Below are positions 1 through 8,184 of a DNA stretch of 64,000 nt, in pieces. The DNA is taken from the NCBI RefSeq assembly GCF_000482325.1, contig NZ_KI535295.1, positions 170,836-234,835 on the forward strand, in the 5' to 3' direction. The notes under the pieces were generated by a model. It made no database searches, had not been told where the DNA came from, and worked only from the letters and a program-made list of their open reading frames with translations. Each line of letters starts with the position of its first letter. Within the stretch, counting starts at the first letter, position 1. The stretch comes from Bacillus sp. UNC438CL73TsuS30 (GTDB lineage Bacteria > Bacillota > Bacilli > Bacillales > Cytobacillaceae). The position numbers and the translations under genes were made by a program.

Positions 1-2
1 GT

Positions 3-1265
3 TCAGGGATTTTTAAGGGAATGAAAGAGCTGCGGCCGGCACATGCATTGACCTTTTCAAAAGATGGCCTAAAAACTTGGCGTTATTGGAACGTGAAAAG
101 TGAAGAACATAAAGATTCGGTGGAGGAAACAGCAGAAAAGGTACGTTATCTAGTAACAGATGCAGTGACGAGACAGCTTGTTTCAGATGTTCCATTATCC
201 ACATTTTTATCAGGCGGGCTTGACTCGAGCATTATAACGGCGATTGCAGCGAAAGGCTTTCAAGACCAAGGGAAAGGGCAGCTCCATACGTACTCAATTG
301 ACTATGAGGGCAATGATCTCCATTTTGCCGCAAATGAATTCCAGCCGGATGCAGATGGAAAGTACATCCAAATGATTATCGACAAATTTAATACCTCACA
401 TCATAACAAAATGATTTCACAGCAAAAACTAGCAGACGATTTGATCGAAGCGGTTCATGTCAGGGATTGCCCTGGAATGGCGGATGTAGACTCCTCCTTG
501 CTCTGGTTCTGCAAGGAAATCAAAAAGGATTTCGTTGTTAGTCTTTCAGGAGAATGTGCAGATGAAATTTTTGGCGGCTACCCATGGTTTCATCGGAAAC
601 AAGACCTTGAACGTGCGGGGTTTCCATGGATGCGTTCCGTTTTTGAAAGGGAAAATTTATTGAACCAAAACTGGCGGGGAAAATTAAAACTATCTGAATA
701 TGTAATGGAAAAGTATCAGCAAGCGGTAAAGGAAACACCGAGCTTACCGGGAGAAAGCGTGGAAGAGGCAAAACGACGGGAGCTATTTTATATTAATATG
801 ACTTGGTTCATGACCACCTTGCTTGACCGCAAGGACCGAATGAGTATGGGGGCCAGCCTTGAGGTCAGAGTTCCTTTTGCCGATCATCGTCTTGTTGAAT
901 ATGTCTGGAATATTCCATGGGATGTGAAGATGTACCGAGGAAGGGAAAAAGGGATTCTCCGTAAGGCATTTGAAGGGATATTACCCGAAGAAGTTCTTTA
1001 TCGAAAGAAAAGTCCTTATCCCAAAACACATAATCCGGAATATACTGCTATGATCCAAAAACGAATGGTAGAGATTTTAAAGGATAAATCATCAGCTCTT
1101 CATGAATTTTTTGATAAGACCTTATTACAAAGTATTGTTGATTCCGGGGGAGAATCCTTTAAAGAACCATGGTTTGGTCAGCTGATGACAGGGCCGCAGC
1201 TGTTAGCTTATTTTGTTCAATTACACACATGGTTTAAAGACTATAATATTAACATAGTAAATTGA
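3..1265 (+). CDS. asnB: Asparagine synthetase (glutamine-hydrolysing), 3' part
   Basis: Makes asparagine from aspartate, glutamine and ATP in the cytoplasm. The reading frame is open from the first bases, and the residues before the first ATG (SGIFKG at 3-20) fit the family, so the gene begins outside the window. About 420 residues are present; the missing part should hold the N-terminal glutamine amidotransferase domain. The synthetase domain is clear: the ATP-pyrophosphatase loop SGGLDSS lies at about 216-236, and SGECADEIFGG and the MSMGASLEVRVPF region follow. Family length is about 610-630 residues. By position it could be B. subtilis asnO, but the paralogue cannot be fixed from the C-terminal part. 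Confidence 0.93.
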   Translation, partial: SGIFKGMKELRPAHALTFSKDGLKTWRYWNVKSEEHKDSVEETAEKVRYLVTDAVTRQLVSDVPLSTFLSGGLDSSIITAIAAKGFQDQGKGQLHTYSIDYEGNDLHFAANEFQPDADGKYIQMIIDKFNTSHHNKMISQQKLADDLIEAVHVRDCPGMADVDSSLLWFCKEIKKDFVVSLSGECADEIFGGYPWFHRKQDLERAGFPWMRSVFERENLLNQNWRGKLKLSEYVMEKYQQAVKETPSLPGESVEEAKRRELFYINMTWFMTTLLDRKDRMSMGASLEVRVPFADHRLVEYVWNIPWDVKMYRGREKGILRKAFEGILPEEVLYRKKSPYPKTHNPEYTAMIQKRMVEILKDKSSALHEFFDKTLLQSIVDSGGESFKEPWFGQLMTGPQLLAYFVQLHTWFKDYNINIVN

Positions 1266-1354
1266 GTTAAAATTTGGATTTCAAACCATAATTCGATTAA
1301 AATTGGTTTAGGGAAGAGGGAGAACCTCTTCCCTTTTTAAGGGAGGAACAATAT

Positions 1355-2887
1355 ATGAAAAGAATCATACTCATTTTAATTTCAGTTTTTCTGATGTCTT
1401 CCGTTCCTGCAAATGCTGCAGTAAAAAAAGATAAGCGGTTATGGCAGGATGAGTCCATCTATTCAATTATGGTGGACCGCTTTAATGATGGAGACACAAG
1501 TATCAATTACAATGTAAATACAAAAGATCCTAATGTCTATAACGGCGGCGATTTTCAAGGAATCATCGATAAACTTGACTACATACATGATATGGGTTTT
1601 ACCGCTATTCGGCTTAATCCGATTTTTGATAATGCCGACAAAGGATATCATGGCTTTTGGGTGAAAGATTTTTATAAAACGGACGAGCATTTTGGCTCAA
1701 TTAAGACCTTTCAAAAGCTGGTTAACGAAGCTCATAAACGCAAAATGAAAGTATTAATTGATTTTCCTGTAAATAATGTGGCAGCAGATCATATGTGGGT
1801 GACAGACCCAAATAAGCAGGATTGGTTTCATAAAAAACAGGATATCCAGGACTGGAACAACGCCCAAGAGGTTGAAAATGGCTGGGCAGATGGGTTGCCG
1901 GACCTGAATCAGGATAACCCTGAGGTAAAAAACTATTTAATAAAGGCTGCTAAATGGTGGATTCAGAAAACAGATATTGACGGATATAGTTTACCCGAAG
2001 TAAACATGGTGCCTGTTAGCTTTTGGCATGATTTTTCAATGTCAGTTAAAGGTGTGAAGCAAAACTTTTTTCTAATGGGAATTCCGGCAGTAAAATCACC
2101 ATCCAATGAACTAGAGTATGAAAAAGCAGGGATTGATAGTCTTTTTAATGGGCCCGTTAGTGCGGATTTAAGGGATGCCTTTGCCACTACTAACCAATCC
2201 ATTCAACCTGTTTTTTCTGAATTGGACAAGGGAAACAAACCATTTGTCGCGTCAGCCAACATGGCAAATTATTTCGATAATGAATATACAACAAGATTCA
2301 CCCAAGATATTGTAAAAAATAGACAGTTCCCCGGTTCCCGTTGGGAGACGGCGTTGACCTATTTATATACGATTCCAGGAATACCCGTAATTTATTATGG
2401 AACGGAAATTGCTTTGAATGGCGGTGATATTCCGGATAATCGCCGGCAGATGAGCTTCAGAGCAGAAAAAGATTTAATTGATTTTATCACAAAAATCGGA
2501 GAGCTTAGAAATCAGCTTCCATCTTTGACTAGAGGAAATCTCGAAGTGTTATATGAAAAAAACGGAATGGTCATTTATAAGCGTGAATATAAAGGTGAAA
2601 CCTCGGTCATTGCAATTAATAATACGAGAAAATCACAAAGTATCACGTTAAAGGAGAAGCAATTAGATGCGGGAAAAGAGCTTCGCGGTTTACTTAACGG
2701 TGATACGGTAAAGAGTGAAGGGGATAAATATACGATTATTCTCGACCGGGACAAATCCGAAATTTATGTTTTGGCAGAGAAGACGGGGATAAACATACCG
2801 TTTGTTTCAGCGATTATGATCGTCATTATTTTAGCTTGTTTATTTTTGTTTTTGGTTATTAAGAGAAGCAGGAGAGAAATGAATTAA
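1355..2887 (+). CDS. Membrane-anchored GH13 alpha-amylase-like protein without catalytic residues
   Basis: 510 residues: signal peptide (1-21), a GH13 (beta/alpha)8 barrel with amylase C-domain (about 30-470) and one C-terminal membrane helix (about 480-503) followed by a basic tail, so it should sit outside the cell anchored to the membrane. The fold is well kept (GGDFQGIIDKLDYI, PGIPVIYYGTEIALNGGD). The active-site motifs are not. In region II the nucleophile Asp is Pro214, the preceding Arg is Ser212 and the His is Met218. In region III the acid/base Glu is Ile243. In region IV the NHD motif reads NEY, so the third Asp is Tyr311. The region I His is Asn141. The frame is intact with a good ribosome site (aagggagg). 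Inference: a carbohydrate-binding or structural pseudoenzyme. It may be co-transcribed with the asparagine synthetase 90 bp upstream. Confidence 0.88.
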   Translation: MKRIILILISVFLMSSVPANAAVKKDKRLWQDESIYSIMVDRFNDGDTSINYNVNTKDPNVYNGGDFQGIIDKLDYIHDMGFTAIRLNPIFDNADKGYHGFWVKDFYKTDEHFGSIKTFQKLVNEAHKRKMKVLIDFPVNNVAADHMWVTDPNKQDWFHKKQDIQDWNNAQEVENGWADGLPDLNQDNPEVKNYLIKAAKWWIQKTDIDGYSLPEVNMVPVSFWHDFSMSVKGVKQNFFLMGIPAVKSPSNELEYEKAGIDSLFNGPVSADLRDAFATTNQSIQPVFSELDKGNKPFVASANMANYFDNEYTTRFTQDIVKNRQFPGSRWETALTYLYTIPGIPVIYYGTEIALNGGDIPDNRRQMSFRAEKDLIDFITKIGELRNQLPSLTRGNLEVLYEKNGMVIYKREYKGETSVIAINNTRKSQSITLKEKQLDAGKELRGLLNGDTVKSEGDKYTIILDRDKSEIYVLAEKTGINIPFVSAIMIVIILACLFLFLVIKRSRREMN

Positions 2888-2940
2888 GAAAACGCACCGG
2901 AAAAGGTCCTTAAAGGGTTCCGTTTTGAGGTGCTTTTCTT
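2888..2940 (+). terminator. Rho-independent terminator after the amylase-like gene
   Basis: Nested stem: gcacc (2894-2898) pairs with ggtgc (2929-2933), and inside it cggaa pairs with ttccg, followed by ttttctt. A similar sequence in opposite orientation lies at 3557-3586. Confidence 0.7.
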
Positions 2941-3140
2941 AAATTACGTGCCGAAATGACAGTCGTATTGGTAACGTTATTGGTATATAAAAAAGTAAAA
3001 CTTGCCCTAGTTGGCGAGTTTCTTTATTAGGAATACAAAAAAATCTTACCGTAATGCATTAGATTGAGGTTCTTTTGGATTTTTGGGTAAAACTCACTCC
3101 TTTTAAAAAAGATGTCTCGTCCTAATCTAGTAACCAGCAA

Positions 3141-3330
3141 AAGTAAGCGAAGATTTTTCGGTTAAATGTAGAATGTAGCTCATTTCGGGGGAAATAAGGG
3201 AGGATTTTCCGATTATGCAAAGGAAAATCTCCCATTTTCACGTTTTTCGAGTCAATAGGCGAAAAATCTTCGTTTATTCAAAGCTTTTTGTATGAAAATT
3301 TCTAATTAAGCGAAATTTTTCCGTCTATTT
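3141..3330. repeat. Nested inverted-repeat cluster in a 0.7-kb gene-free stretch
   Basis: The 2888-3592 interval holds no credible gene. Inside it, cgaagatttttcg (3148-3160) is a perfect inverted copy of 3260-3272. Between them gggaggattttcc (3198-3210) pairs with ggaaaatctccc (3222-3233) with one bulged base. A third copy of the outer arm (gcgaaatttttcc) follows near 3315 in direct orientation. The arrangement looks like a foldback intergenic repeat. No ORF or mobile-element terminus was recognised. Confidence 0.6.
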
Positions 3331-3492
3331 ATCTGATCGGGTGCTTAACCTAATCCCCCAACCTATAAACGGTGCTACAAATGAAAGAAGTTTTGACCTT
3401 ATTTTTTAATGGTACAATACTTATTGTCCATCATAATAATGATGTCAATTGCTATGTCAAAGGTAATGAAATTTCGTAGAACCCTGATAAAT

Positions 3493-3522
3493 AAAAAAAA
3501 GACGTATGCCAATTCATACGTC
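3493..3522 (-). terminator. Terminator of the SDR gene
   Basis: On the minus strand a perfect 8-bp stem gacgtatg/catacgtc (3501-3508 with 3515-3522) is followed by eight T residues (3493-3500). Confidence 0.85.
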
Positions 3523-3592
3523 AATTCTTGTGCCTTATAATAAGAATGCTCCCCTTAACGGAACCCTTTAAAAAGATCCTCGGTGCATTTTT

Positions 3593-4462
3593 TTATCCAT
3601 TTATGACTTCCCCGCCGTTTACATGGAACATTTGGCCGCTAATATAGGAGGAATCATCGGATGCTAAAAAAACATAGCTTGGAGCAAGCTCATGCGGCTG
3701 CCCTGCTCTTCCTAATGGAGTGGTCGATCCGAATACAGCTACTTGATCCTCTGGAAAGGTAGATGGTATGAGCGGGGTCCATATTGGGCCGGGTGCAACC
3801 CCGTTCACTCTTATTCCCTGCGATGCAAGCGATAGGGCAAGCGAGCGAGTGAAAGAAACAATTGCCCCTTTTGTGGCAGAGTAATCCAGCAGCTGTTCAT
3901 TTCCCTTGTAGGCAGTAATGGATGCTGTATTAATAATCGATGCTCCTTTTTTTAGATGTGGCAGGACCATTTTTGACATATGAAAATAGGAAAAAATATT
4001 GGTGCGAAATGTCTTTTCAAGCTGGGCAGCTGTAATATTCAATAAGCTTTTTTGCGGATGCTGTTCCGCCGCATTGTTTACAAGTATATCAATCTTACCG
4101 AATTCTTCGATGGTTTTGTTCACGACATCCTTACAATAGTCTTCACTGCCTATATCACCGGAAAAGAGCAGGCAGCGCATTCCTTCTTCTTCTATTAACT
4201 GTTTTGTTTCTTCCGCATCCTGATGTTCTTCTAAATAAACAATGGCTACATCCGCGCCTTCCTTGGCAAAATAAATGGCCACCGATTTACCAATCCCACT
4301 GTCACCACCAGTAATAATCGCCGTTTTTCCGGATAATTTTCCGCTGGATTTATAATTTGGATCAATCGAAATGGGTAGAGGGTTCATTTCACTTTCTACG
4401 CCAGGCTGATGATTTTGGTGTTGTGGCGGAAAAACTGCTTTTGGTTGCTTTTGGCTGCTCAT
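3593..4462 (-). CDS. SDR-family NAD(P)-dependent oxidoreductase
   Basis: 289 residues. Cytoplasmic short-chain dehydrogenase of the group that carries a proline-rich N-terminal extension, like the general-stress proteins YdaD and YhxC of B. subtilis. Visible motifs are the cofactor loop TGGDSGIGKS (about residue 51), NNAAEQHP after strand 4, a catalytic Ser in NTASITAY, YSATKGA (Tyr and Lys of the active site) and the PGPIWTPL segment. The substrate cannot be read from the sequence. It is transcribed alone, with terminators on both sides and a ribosome site (ggaggtaac) before the ATG. Confidence 0.9.
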   Translation of the reverse strand: MSSQKQPKAVFPPQHQNHQPGVESEMNPLPISIDPNYKSSGKLSGKTAIITGGDSGIGKSVAIYFAKEGADVAIVYLEEHQDAEETKQLIEEEGMRCLLFSGDIGSEDYCKDVVNKTIEEFGKIDILVNNAAEQHPQKSLLNITAAQLEKTFRTNIFSYFHMSKMVLPHLKKGASIINTASITAYKGNEQLLDYSATKGAIVSFTRSLALSLASQGIRVNGVAPGPIWTPLIPSTFPEDQVAVFGSTTPLGRAGQPHELAPSYVFLASDDSSYISGQMFHVNGGEVING

Positions 4463-4527
4463 ATTGTTACCTCCAAGTGTTAATTACACCTGTTAGTCTT
4501 CGATAAAAACCAAAGAATATGAAAAAA

Positions 4528-4553
4528 GGGAAAAGGTTTTTCAAACCGTTTCC
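4528..4553 (-). terminator. Terminator of yajQ
   Basis: Minus-strand stem gggaaacggttt with its near complement aaaccttttccc, followed by cttttttc. It separates yajQ from the downstream SDR gene. Confidence 0.8.
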
Positions 4554-4561
4554 CATTTTTT

Positions 4562-5053
4562 CTATCGATAATTAATAAACTGAACATCTACAGTAAGGTC
4601 TGCTTCTCGGACTAATGAAATGATTTTTTGGAGATCATCCCGGTTCTTGCCGCTGACACGTACCTGGTCGTCCTGCACCTGGCTTTTGACTTTAACACCG
4701 CTATTTTTAATGATTGTGTTTATTTTTTTTGCATTTTCTTTATCAATTCCTTGAACAAGTTTCGCCCTTTGCCTTACGGTTCCTCCAGAAGCTTTTTCAA
4801 TCTTACCGTAATCAAGATTTCTGATCGGGATCCCTCGCTTAATCAGTTTGCTTAAGAGGACATCCTTCAATTGGTCTAACTTATATTCGTCATCAGAAAT
4901 AAGGACAAGCTCTTCTTTATCGAGTGATACCTCACTCTTACTGCCTTTAAAATCGTAACGGGTCTGAATTTCTTTCATTGTTTGGGTGATTGCGTTTGTG
5001 ACTTCAGAAAAGTCTACTTTGGATACAATATCAAACGAACTGTCTTTAGACAT
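4562..5053 (-). CDS. yajQ: YajQ-family nucleotide-binding protein (YitK)
   Basis: 163 residues, the usual family length. Starts [15 protein letters not shown] and carries the family segments RYDFKGS and [14 protein letters not shown]. YajQ proteins have two ferredoxin-like domains; homologues bind nucleotides or RNA, and some bind cyclic di-GMP. The role in Bacillus is not settled. The ribosome site is caggagg before the ATG. In B. subtilis the homologue yitK lies next to yitL (cvfB); here about 12 kb of foreign DNA separates them. The gene keeps its own promoter at 5113-5140. Confidence 0.95.
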   Translation of the reverse strand: MSKDSSFDIVSKVDFSEVTNAITQTMKEIQTRYDFKGSKSEVSLDKEELVLISDDEYKLDQLKDVLLSKLIKRGIPIRNLDYGKIEKASGGTVRQRAKLVQGIDKENAKKINTIIKNSGVKVKSQVQDDQVRVSGKNRDDLQKIISLVREADLTVDVQFINYR

Positions 5054-5112
5054 AACAAAATCCTCCTGTTTATCATTTCGCCAATTTTTGCATGGTTTCC
5101 CTTTATGGGTAC

Positions 5113-5126
5113 ATTATAGTAAAATA
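5113..5126 (+). repeat. Candidate left attachment core, 14-bp direct repeat
   Basis: The sequence attatagtaaaata recurs exactly at 17508-17521. The two copies bracket all the phage/ICE-like genes. Between this copy and the integrase stop lie cctcccccaaaacctccccc (5179-5198), and a related cccccaaaacatcccc lies at 17370-17385 near the other end. Such paired motifs are typical of integrase arm sites. Inference only: the repeat is short and AT-rich. Confidence 0.5.
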
Positions 5127-5140
5127 CAACCTCTTTGCAA
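5113..5140 (-). promoter_or_regulatory. SigA-type promoter of yajQ
   Basis: On the minus strand, TTGCAA (5135-5140) is followed after 16 bases by TATAAT (5113-5118), 60 bp before the yajQ start. The -10 lies in the 14-bp repeat proposed as an attachment core. Confidence 0.7.
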
Positions 5141-5202
5141 ACCCTTGAATTTAAAGGGGGTGGGGGCATCTTTTGAAAAACCTCCCCCAAAACCTCCCCC
5201 AA

Positions 5203-6330
5203 TTACAAGGTTAATGCTTGTTCAAAAGCTTGAACGGATTCTTCTTCTAAATCCTTGAAAGAATGCCCATAAATGTCTAAAATCATTTGTGGGGTATTAC
5301 CTAATCGGTTAGCGATGACTTTCACAGGGATGCGTTGACCAATTAAAATAGTTGCGTGTGTGTGACGCAATCCATGGACTGTTATTCGTTTACAGCCCGT
5401 TTTTTTTACGATTAAATTCATTGTAGATATCGGTTTTCCGGTTTGGTAAGAAATAAAAACAAAATCATCATTTTTAAAATGCTTTCCAAAAAACAGCATG
5501 GTGGCCTTACACCATTTTTTATAGGACTCCAAGTGAGTAAGTAAGGTGTCATCGATCAAGATCGTTCGGTAGCTATTTTTTGTTTTGGGAGTTCTGACTC
5601 CGTGGTTATCCCTGGTTCGCTCGACGGTTAGGGTTTTATTTTTAAAATCAATGTTTTCCCACTTTAATCCAAGTGCTTCACCTTTCCTGAGACCGGTATA
5701 AGCCAGCAGCAAAATTAGGGAATAGGTTGTTATCGTACCTAACCTTTTTGCATCCTGGAGGAATTTTTTTAATTCTTCTGCCGTGAGAAAATTATCAACT
5801 TTTTTATCCATTTCAATCGTGATCTTTTTGAAACGGTTCCTTAAAATGATTTCATCGTCTACAGCTGCGTTTATAGCAGTTTTATATATTCGATGAAAGA
5901 TTTGAACAGAACCGGGAGCATAATGTTTTAAAAGCTCATTAATAAAAACTCGTTTATATGTGGTTTTGTCTAACGCTGTTAACTTATATTTACCAAGCAA
6001 GGGTTTTATCTGTAGTCGTATAGCTGATTCTCTTTGTTGCTTCGATGTAATTTCCATTCGTTCTTATGAGTCTCAAACCAAATATCTAACCATTCTGAAA
6101 CAGTCAGATTAGAATTTTCTACTTGTTTGACTTCTCCAATAACCACACTGGCCTTTACCTCAAGAAGCGCCCTGTAGGCCTCTTTCTCGGTCTTAAATCC
6201 TTGCTTAGATTTCTCTTTTCGTTTACCCAGTGCATCATAATAACGGTACCGTTAGCACCACATTTTTTCGCCTTTAGCATTGAAATAATAATATAGATCA
6301 TTGTTTTTTTGGATTTTTGCATTTTCATTA
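5203..6330 (-). pseudogene. Tyrosine recombinase (integrase), disrupted
   Basis: The intact 3' part encodes 284 residues with the phage-integrase catalytic domain: Arg in AYTGLRKGEALGL, the HGLRHTHATIL box, and IYGHS ending in a degenerate region where the usual catalytic Tyr is in DIYGH. The SAM-like core-binding domain lies upstream. Further 5', the minus-strand frame continues as an AP2-like arm-binding domain (KIQKNNDLYYYFNAKGEKMW, then RYRYYDALGKR and TVSEWLDIWFETHKNEWK). Two lesions break it. An in-frame TAA follows MWC near 6255, and a one-base deletion in the A-run near 6050 shifts the frame between NEWK and ITSKQQ. The first 100 residues are therefore cut off, so mobility is probably lost. 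Confidence 0.85.
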
Positions 6331-6443
6331 ATCTTTTCCCTTTCGTTGCGTGGACAGACGCTCATTAGGGGGATTAAAGTGAATGCATCACCTCTATTAA
6401 AGCACAGATGTTCTGCTTAGAAAATAAAAAATTAATCCATTGA

Positions 6444-6476
6444 AAAAAGACTCCGTGGTTAGAAAGAGTCTTTTTC
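6444..6476. terminator. Bidirectional terminator-like hairpin
   Basis: aaaagactc pairs with gagtctttt around the loop cgtggttagaaa, with A- and T-runs on both sides. It lies upstream of the integrase remnant and downstream of the minus-strand HEPN-like fragment. Confidence 0.6.
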
Positions 6477-6560
6477 TTAAACAAAAATAAGTTAATAAAG
6501 GGATAAAAAAGCTATATCAATTTATTTTTGATTTAATAATTTTAAAAAAATAAAAACGAA

Positions 6561-6836
6561 TTATTCAATTCCTTTTTCCTTGGAATGCATGTTAATTGCA
6601 TTAATAGCTTTTTCAACTGTATTAAAAATATCTTTGGCTTCATTTCTAGAGATTGGCTTTTCAACAACTCCATGAGATATATGGTTTCTTAAAGCAATCC
6701 CACTCCATAAATCTAAAAAGAAAGGTTCTTTTGTAATATCATAATCTAAGTGTTTTTCTAATGGATTTCTCAACTTCCCATTTATGGGCAAATCTTTTAG
6801 ATAGTCTAAACCAACCTCGGTGGGAGTTCCATTATT
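6561..6836 (-). pseudogene. HEPN-like C-terminal fragment
   Basis: An open frame of about 91 codons with no ATG; a stop precedes it immediately. A TTG at 6791 could start 76 residues. The segment RNHISH matches the RX4H signature of HEPN domains, followed by a helix with EAKDIFNTVEKAINAINM, so it looks like the tail of a larger HEPN protein whose 5' end was lost. No ribosome site supports independent expression. The parent family was not identified. Confidence 0.4.
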
Positions 6837-6861
6837 TTAATAGCTTGAAGTAATAGCTCAT

Positions 6862-6964
6862 TATAACGAGGTCACTGGAAGAATAGCAAGGAAAGCATTG
6901 TTTAGCTGAACAAATTAAAGATCAGTTCGAGGATTTACGTCGCACTCCGGAGAAAAGGAGGTAA
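6862..6964 (+). pseudogene. Frameshifted remnant of a small phage-type gene
   Basis: Two frames together read YNEVTGRIARKAL then, after a one-base shift at about 6901, LAEQIKDQFEDLRRTPEKRR and a stop. The junction of two coding-like stretches suggests an old gene end. It overlaps the ribosome site of the next ORF. Low confidence because it is short. Confidence 0.3.
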
Positions 6965-6969
6965 AGAAA

Positions 6970-7209
6970 ATGAGTAAGAATAGAATTGAAAAAATTAATG
7001 AATTGATCAAGAAATATTATGATTCAGAGGATTTATTTGAGCAGACCGATTTAGCGATTGAATTGATTCAGAAACACTTAGGATGGTTAATCGTTCGATC
7101 TGAAAAAGCCGAATCACTACAACTGCAATTAGATGCAAAAATAATGTTTGTAAATAACGGGATGGAAGAATACCAGTATGTTTTTGCAAGAAAAAGTTAT
7201 CCGTTATGA
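6970..7209 (+). CDS. Small phage/ICE-type protein of unknown function
   Basis: 79 residues, MSKNRIEKINELIKKYYDSE onward, mostly helical and charged, no recognised domain. A strong ribosome site (aaggaggtaaag) sits before the ATG. It is the first of a run of tightly packed small ORFs, typical of the early region of a Bacillus prophage or ICE. Confidence 0.6.
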   Translation: MSKNRIEKINELIKKYYDSEDLFEQTDLAIELIQKHLGWLIVRSEKAESLQLQLDAKIMFVNNGMEEYQYVFARKSYPL

Positions 7210-7291
7210 AAAATTATTAAAGGAAATTGCAAAGGAAACAGGAACACCTTATTCAAAAAGTGCATTGGAAGCATTGGAGGAACTGAAGTGA
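7178..7291 (+). CDS. Possible 37-residue peptide overlapping the previous gene
   Basis: Starts with ATG inside the end of the preceding gene in another frame and reads MFLQEKVIRYEKLLKEIAKE to a TGA. The sequence is helical and charged. Overlapping start and stop signals suggest translational coupling, but no separate ribosome site is clear. Function unknown. Confidence 0.4.
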   Translation: MFLQEKVIRYEKLLKEIAKETGTPYSKSALEALEELK

Positions 7292-7368
7292 GTCTAATAA
7301 AACACTATAGCATTCAACTATTGTGGATTTTATTTGGTGTAGTGCTAGGGTCGGCACTATTTCATTAA
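7288..7368 (+). CDS. Possible 26-residue membrane peptide
   Basis: A GTG start overlaps the stop of the previous peptide (gtga). It encodes about ten polar residues and then a hydrophobic run LLWILFGVVLGSALFH. The coupling and one membrane-like helix are the only support. It may be chance. Confidence 0.3.
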   Translation: MSLIKHYSIQLLWILFGVVLGSALFH

Positions 7369-7407
7369 CCTCATACTACGAAGAAATTGTAAAGGGAGTG
7401 AAACCCG

Positions 7408-7488
7408 ATGATTGGCAAGGTAACTACTTGGCAAATGACAACTGAGCAATTAGAGGAATATCGAAAGCAGCACCCAATTAGGCCATAA
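7408..7488 (+). CDS. Short phage-type peptide (26 residues)
   Basis: Reads MIGKVTTWQMTTEQLEEYRK and ends HPIRP. A good ribosome site (aaagggagtg) precedes the ATG. Similar short 'LEEYRK' peptides occur in Bacillus prophages as far as I recall. Function unknown. Confidence 0.4.
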   Translation: MIGKVTTWQMTTEQLEEYRKQHPIRP

Positions 7489-7594
7489 GGATTATAATTG
7501 GAGAGGGGAAAAAGGAGCCAATAGCAGGTGGGGCAATTAAAAAAGCCAGGATGACTCCCGGCAATGTCGCACTACAATCTTATCATAGGAGGTC

Positions 7595-8104
7595 TTGGCT
7601 TTGGAGCAACTAATCCTCGAATATAAAGAATCATTAAAAGTTGTCCGAAACCTCCATTGTTCAGCAGATGAAAAGGACAAAAAAATTATTAGTGAAATGA
7701 TCAGTGATTTAGAGTATGCAATTGAATGGATGAGCACCGGCAGGTGCCCCGGAAATAGAAGAGGAATTGAACGATTAGCAGCATACCAAAGAGAGCGGCC
7801 GTTTGATCCGTTAATAATGCAACGTTACTTTCGAAGTAAAGAGTTTGATGCTTACGAATGGGATGATCATCTACAAGAAGACGTTGTATCCCCGATGGAT
7901 AAAGAACGTATTGAGGATGCTCTTTCTGTTCTGACTGAAAACGAAAAGGAAATTTACTTAATGTCCAGAGGCCATTGCTTTTCTTTTAAACAGATTTCGG
8001 AATATTTAGGGGTAAGTAAGAGTACTATATAAAAAACACTCGAGCGTGCGGAAATCAAAATATCTTCAAGGATTAGTAATAGTCTATTCTGTTTATCAGG
8101 ATAG
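7595..8104 (+). pseudogene. Sigma-like phage regulator (Xpf/ArpU type) with a nonsense mutation in its HTH
   Basis: TTG start after ataggagg. The first 145 residues resemble small sigma-like positive control factors of Bacillus phages: a helical N-terminal half, then an RNA polymerase sigma region-4-like segment (ALSVLTENEKEIYLM, FKQISEYLGVSKSTI). A TAA at 8030-8032 stops translation inside the recognition helix. The same frame then continues as KTLERAEIKISSRISNSLF to a TAG at 8102-8104 and a terminator. The downstream coding pattern shows a recent point mutation and not a natural end. The truncated product probably cannot bind DNA normally. The likely original role was activation of late or transfer genes (inference). 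Confidence 0.7.
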
Positions 8105-8117
8105 GCTATTTTTTTAT
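8080..8117 (+). terminator. Terminator after the sigma-like pseudogene
   Basis: tagtctattctg pairs with caggataggcta (two wobble or mismatch positions), followed by a T-run at 8109-8115. Confidence 0.7.
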
Positions 8118-8184
8118 GTTAACAAGGAAAATCAGTCTAATTATCGAATTTACATATATAGAGTTTTGAAAGGAATGAAACATT

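Noticed and set aside
3141..3330. CRISPR array
   Set aside because: The repeats are inverted and unevenly spaced, and no cas gene is present.
5203..6330. Intact integrase with an alternative start
   Set aside because: The upstream frame clearly continues the same protein with a stop and a frameshift, so the intact part lacks its arm-binding domain.
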